8,438 bases of DNA from an uncultured Actinomyces sp. (lineage in GTDB: Bacteria > Actinomycetota > Actinomycetes > Actinomycetales > Actinomycetaceae). Of this stretch, positions 7,108 to 8,438 are shown in pieces (the stretch's first letter is position 1; the number at the start of each line of letters is the position of its first letter). Both the position numbers and the translations under genes were made by a program. The DNA lies in contig CAKAPY010000049.1 of assembly GCA_916719935.1 (NCBI GenBank), forward strand, positions 1 to 8,438. Direction: 5' to 3'. The notes under the pieces are model-generated. The model searched no databases and was not told the origin of the DNA. It saw nothing but the letters and a program-made list of their open reading frames with translations.

Positions 7108-7136
7108 AAACATCCGACTTTTATTCGCCATGTCAA
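7108..7136 (-). promoter_or_regulatory. Possible promoter of the lysis cassette
   Basis: On the - strand a perfect -35 hexamer TTGACA (TGTCAA at 7131-7136 on the + strand) lies about 100 bp upstream of the hydrolase start. At 17 bp spacing the -10 position reads ATGTTT, a poor match, so the promoter may be weak or need an activator; the regulator in the cassette would be a candidate. It would face away from the GT2 leader, making this a divergent promoter region. Confidence 0.3.
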
Positions 7137-7167
7137 GAGATGCAACTCATTGTGTGCGCTTTCATGT

Positions 7168-7230
7168 AAAACAGACTTGCCGGGGGTGCTGTCTCGCTAA
7201 ATTGCAGTGATCTTCGCTAGGCTATACGCA
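7168..7230 (+). repeat. 63-bp direct repeat, right copy (GT2 leader)
   Basis: Identical to 5357-5419 except for T at 7187. This copy lies 51 bp upstream of the GTG start of the GT2 gene and is probably the original one, since the gene follows it in natural order. See the left copy for internal motifs. It marks the right boundary of the lysis-cassette module. Confidence 0.95.
7194..7228 (+). promoter_or_regulatory. Possible GT2-gtrA promoter and paired TCGCTA site
   Basis: TCGCTA occurs at 7194-7199 and 7214-7219, exactly 20 bp apart, that is on the same DNA face. TAGGCT (7218-7223) or TATACG (7223-7228) could be a -10 element; TTGCAG (7202-7207) is a -35-like hexamer, but its 15-bp spacing to TATACG is short. 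A promoter is expected here, because the upstream genes run the other way and cannot drive GT2. The precise elements are a guess. Confidence 0.35.
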
Positions 7231-7281
7231 TGAGTGCAGGCTCTGCCTGTGACCCCCGATGTCGGAGTAAAGGAATTCAAG

Positions 7282-8205
7282 GTGCGTATCGCAGCAATCG
7301 TCCCGTGCTACAACGAAGAAGCCGCAGTTGGCACAGTTGTCACGGACCTGAAGAATGCAGTTCCCGGAATTGAAGTCTATGTTTACGACAACAATTCAAC
7401 CGACCGTACCGCTGAGGTTGCGCAGGCTGCCGGTGCAATTGTCCGCAAGGAAACTCGTAAGGGTAAGGGCAATGTTGTGCGTCGCGCATTCGCAGACATC
7501 GATGCCGATGTTTACGTGATGATCGACGGTGACGACACCTACGATGCTTCGGCCGCACCCGAAATGATCGACCTTTTGGTACGTGAAAACCTTGATCACG
7601 TGCTGGGCTGCCGTGTTGACGACAAGGATAACTCTGCATACCGCCCCGGCCACGCTCAGGGCAATAAGATGTTCAACTCCTTGGTCGGATTCCTCTTCGG
7701 TGACACCGTTACGGACATGCTTTCCGGCTACCGTGTCTTCTCTCGTCGTTTCGTCAAGTCCTTCCCGGCGCTTTCTCGTGAGTTCGAGATCGAAACCGAA
7801 CTCACGGTCCACTCCATGGCACTGCGCGTTCCTCAGGCTGAGTACGGGGTCGGCTTCAAGGATCGCCCCGCGGGCTCAGAATCCAAGCTGCGTACCTTCC
7901 ATGATGGTTTCCGTATTCTCGGGCTGATTGGGCGACTCGTTGCACACGAACGCCCCATGGCGTTCTACGGGATCTTCTCCGCAATCTTCATGCTCTTGGC
8001 CCTGTGCTTTGGAGCCCCCGTTATCTGGCATTTCATCCAGGCGGGCAATGTTCCGAAGCTCCCCAGCGCTGTACTGGCCTCTTCTCTGGTGATCGTTGGC
8101 GTCTTGTCCTTCGTTGTCGGACTGCTTCAATCCGGTAACTTGAAGACTCGCCGCGAAGCCATGCGCTTGGCGTACCTGCGCTATTCCTCGGTGCTTCCGA
8201 ACTGA
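7282..8205 (+). CDS. GT2-family polyprenyl-phosphate glycosyltransferase (GtrB/DPM1-like)
   Basis: Likely makes a polyprenyl-phosphate sugar from a nucleotide sugar at the inner membrane face, as donor for glycan side chains. I choose GTG 7282, giving MRIAAIVPCYNEE, because AAAGGA (7269-7274) lies seven nt upstream; the frame is open upstream from a GTG at 7234, but that start has no comparable site and would add an atypical N-terminus. The 307-residue product has the GT-A core with D36 in DNNSTD, the DXD region D82-D85 in IDGDDTYD, the acceptor-loop segment TDMLSGYRVFSRRF (145-157) and EFEIETEL. An ERPMAFYG segment leads into two C-terminal membrane helices (about 228-250 and 263-284), as in GtrB/DPM-like enzymes. 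It is followed after 17 nt by a GtrA gene, the usual partner. It lies directly to the right of the lysis-cassette module and so depends on the leader in 7168-7230. All key residues are intact. Confidence 0.88.
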   Translation: MRIAAIVPCYNEEAAVGTVVTDLKNAVPGIEVYVYDNNSTDRTAEVAQAAGAIVRKETRKGKGNVVRRAFADIDADVYVMIDGDDTYDASAAPEMIDLLVRENLDHVLGCRVDDKDNSAYRPGHAQGNKMFNSLVGFLFGDTVTDMLSGYRVFSRRFVKSFPALSREFEIETELTVHSMALRVPQAEYGVGFKDRPAGSESKLRTFHDGFRILGLIGRLVAHERPMAFYGIFSAIFMLLALCFGAPVIWHFIQAGNVPKLPSAVLASSLVIVGVLSFVVGLLQSGNLKTRREAMRLAYLRYSSVLPN

Positions 8206-8222
8206 TAAGCGACAACGCATCT

Positions 8223-8438
8223 ATGAACGTCTTTCAAAAGGCGTGGAAGCGTCTTCTTGAAGCGGGTTCCTTCTACCGTTACCTTCTGGTGGGTGTTGGA
8301 ACCTCGCTTCTGGACTTTTCGCTCTTCTCGCTGCTCTCGGTGGGCTTTGATCTACCGGTGGTCCCGTCGAATATCACCTCGACGATTATCACCGTGTGCG
8401 TGAGCTATTGGATTAACCAACACTTTGTCTTCCAAGCA
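8223..8438 (+). CDS. GtrA-family membrane protein, 3' end outside the window
   Basis: Probable flippase moving the polyprenyl-linked sugar made by the preceding GT2 enzyme across the membrane. Seventy-two codons are visible from ATG 8223. They include FYRYLLVGVGTSLLDFSLFS (first helix with its conserved glycine and aspartate), then NITSTIITVCVSYWINQHFVF, a typical PF04138 second-helix signature. The start has no clear ribosome-binding site and lies 17 nt after the GT2 stop, so translation may be coupled to the GT2 gene. The remaining two helices lie beyond the window. Confidence 0.85.
   Translation, partial: MNVFQKAWKRLLEAGSFYRYLLVGVGTSLLDFSLFSLLSVGFDLPVVPSNITSTIITVCVSYWINQHFVFQA

Larger units (their letters stand above)
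5420..7230. other. Inserted module: GlfT2 tail + terminator + lysis cassette + second GT2 leader
   Basis: This 1.8-kb segment begins exactly where the left 63-bp repeat stops matching the right one, and ends with the right repeat. It starts with the 3' tail of a second GlfT2 allele and a terminator, contains the reverse-strand lysis cassette, and closes with the GT2 leader. No transposase, integrase or recombinase gene is present. What is seen is the repeat and the GlfT2 remnant. The inference is that the module was joined from another haplotype by homologous exchange in the leader and an end-joining event on the left. Other routes, such as unequal crossing over followed by deletion, could leave the same scar. 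Confidence 0.6.

Noticed and set aside
5357..7230. Insertion sequence or integrative element with att sites
   Set aside because: The flanking repeats are direct and 63 bp long, there are no terminal inverted repeats, and no transposase or integrase is encoded. Mobilisation in trans cannot be excluded but has no support here.
7230..7380. ATG at 7230 as start of a leader peptide before GT2
   Set aside because: It has no ribosome-binding site and runs out of frame deep into the GT2 gene without stopping before it.
1..8438. CRISPR arrays, tRNA or rRNA genes, known riboswitches
   Set aside because: No spaced short repeat series, cloverleaf or rRNA-like sequence was seen on either strand.

Overview
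The window looks like a cell-surface polysaccharide locus of a medium-GC Gram-positive actinobacterium. The evidence is a GlfT2-type galactofuranosyltransferase, a DUF6541-type membrane protein, GTG starts and a GtrB/GtrA-like pair. Actinomycetaceae-like is my best guess, but no marker gene fixes the genus.

Layout. Positions 1-1961 (+) hold the 3' part of a large DUF6541-like membrane protein gene; its frame is open to the left edge. 2054-4012 (+) is a GlfT2-like galactofuranosyltransferase, followed at once by a strong hairpin (4012-4063). 4113-5249 (+) is an acyltransferase-3 membrane protein that probably decorates the glycan. 5534-7032 (-) is a compact three-gene phage-type lysis cassette: a peptidoglycan hydrolase, an ArpU/RinA-like late regulator and a TcdE/phage-lysis-type holin. 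No integrase, packaging, capsid or tail gene accompanies it. 7282-8205 (+) is a family-2 polyprenyl-phosphate glycosyltransferase, and a GtrA-family flippase gene starts at 8223 and runs off the right edge.

The most interesting part is how the lysis cassette sits in the locus. A 63-bp sequence lying just upstream of the GT2 gene (7168-7230) recurs with one mismatch on the other side of the cassette (5357-5419). Directly after the first copy comes a 45-bp remnant of the 3' end of a second, slightly diverged GlfT2 gene (5421-5465: 14 codons plus stop). That remnant is followed by its own hairpin (5478-5527). The simplest reading is that a segment from another strain, with the order glfT2' end - terminator - lysis cassette (reverse) - 63-bp GT2 leader, was joined to a resident locus ordered glfT2 - acyltransferase - 63-bp leader - GT2. 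Homology would lie at the leader end and an illegitimate join at 5419/5420.

Functionally, the + strand genes look like one glycan assembly and modification pathway: galactofuranose polymerisation, O-acylation, lipid-linked sugar donor synthesis and flipping. The - strand genes could open the membrane and cut the wall. That could be a domesticated holin/endolysin release system, resembling the TcdE-type or type 10 secretion concept, or a degraded prophage remnant. The sequence alone cannot decide between these.
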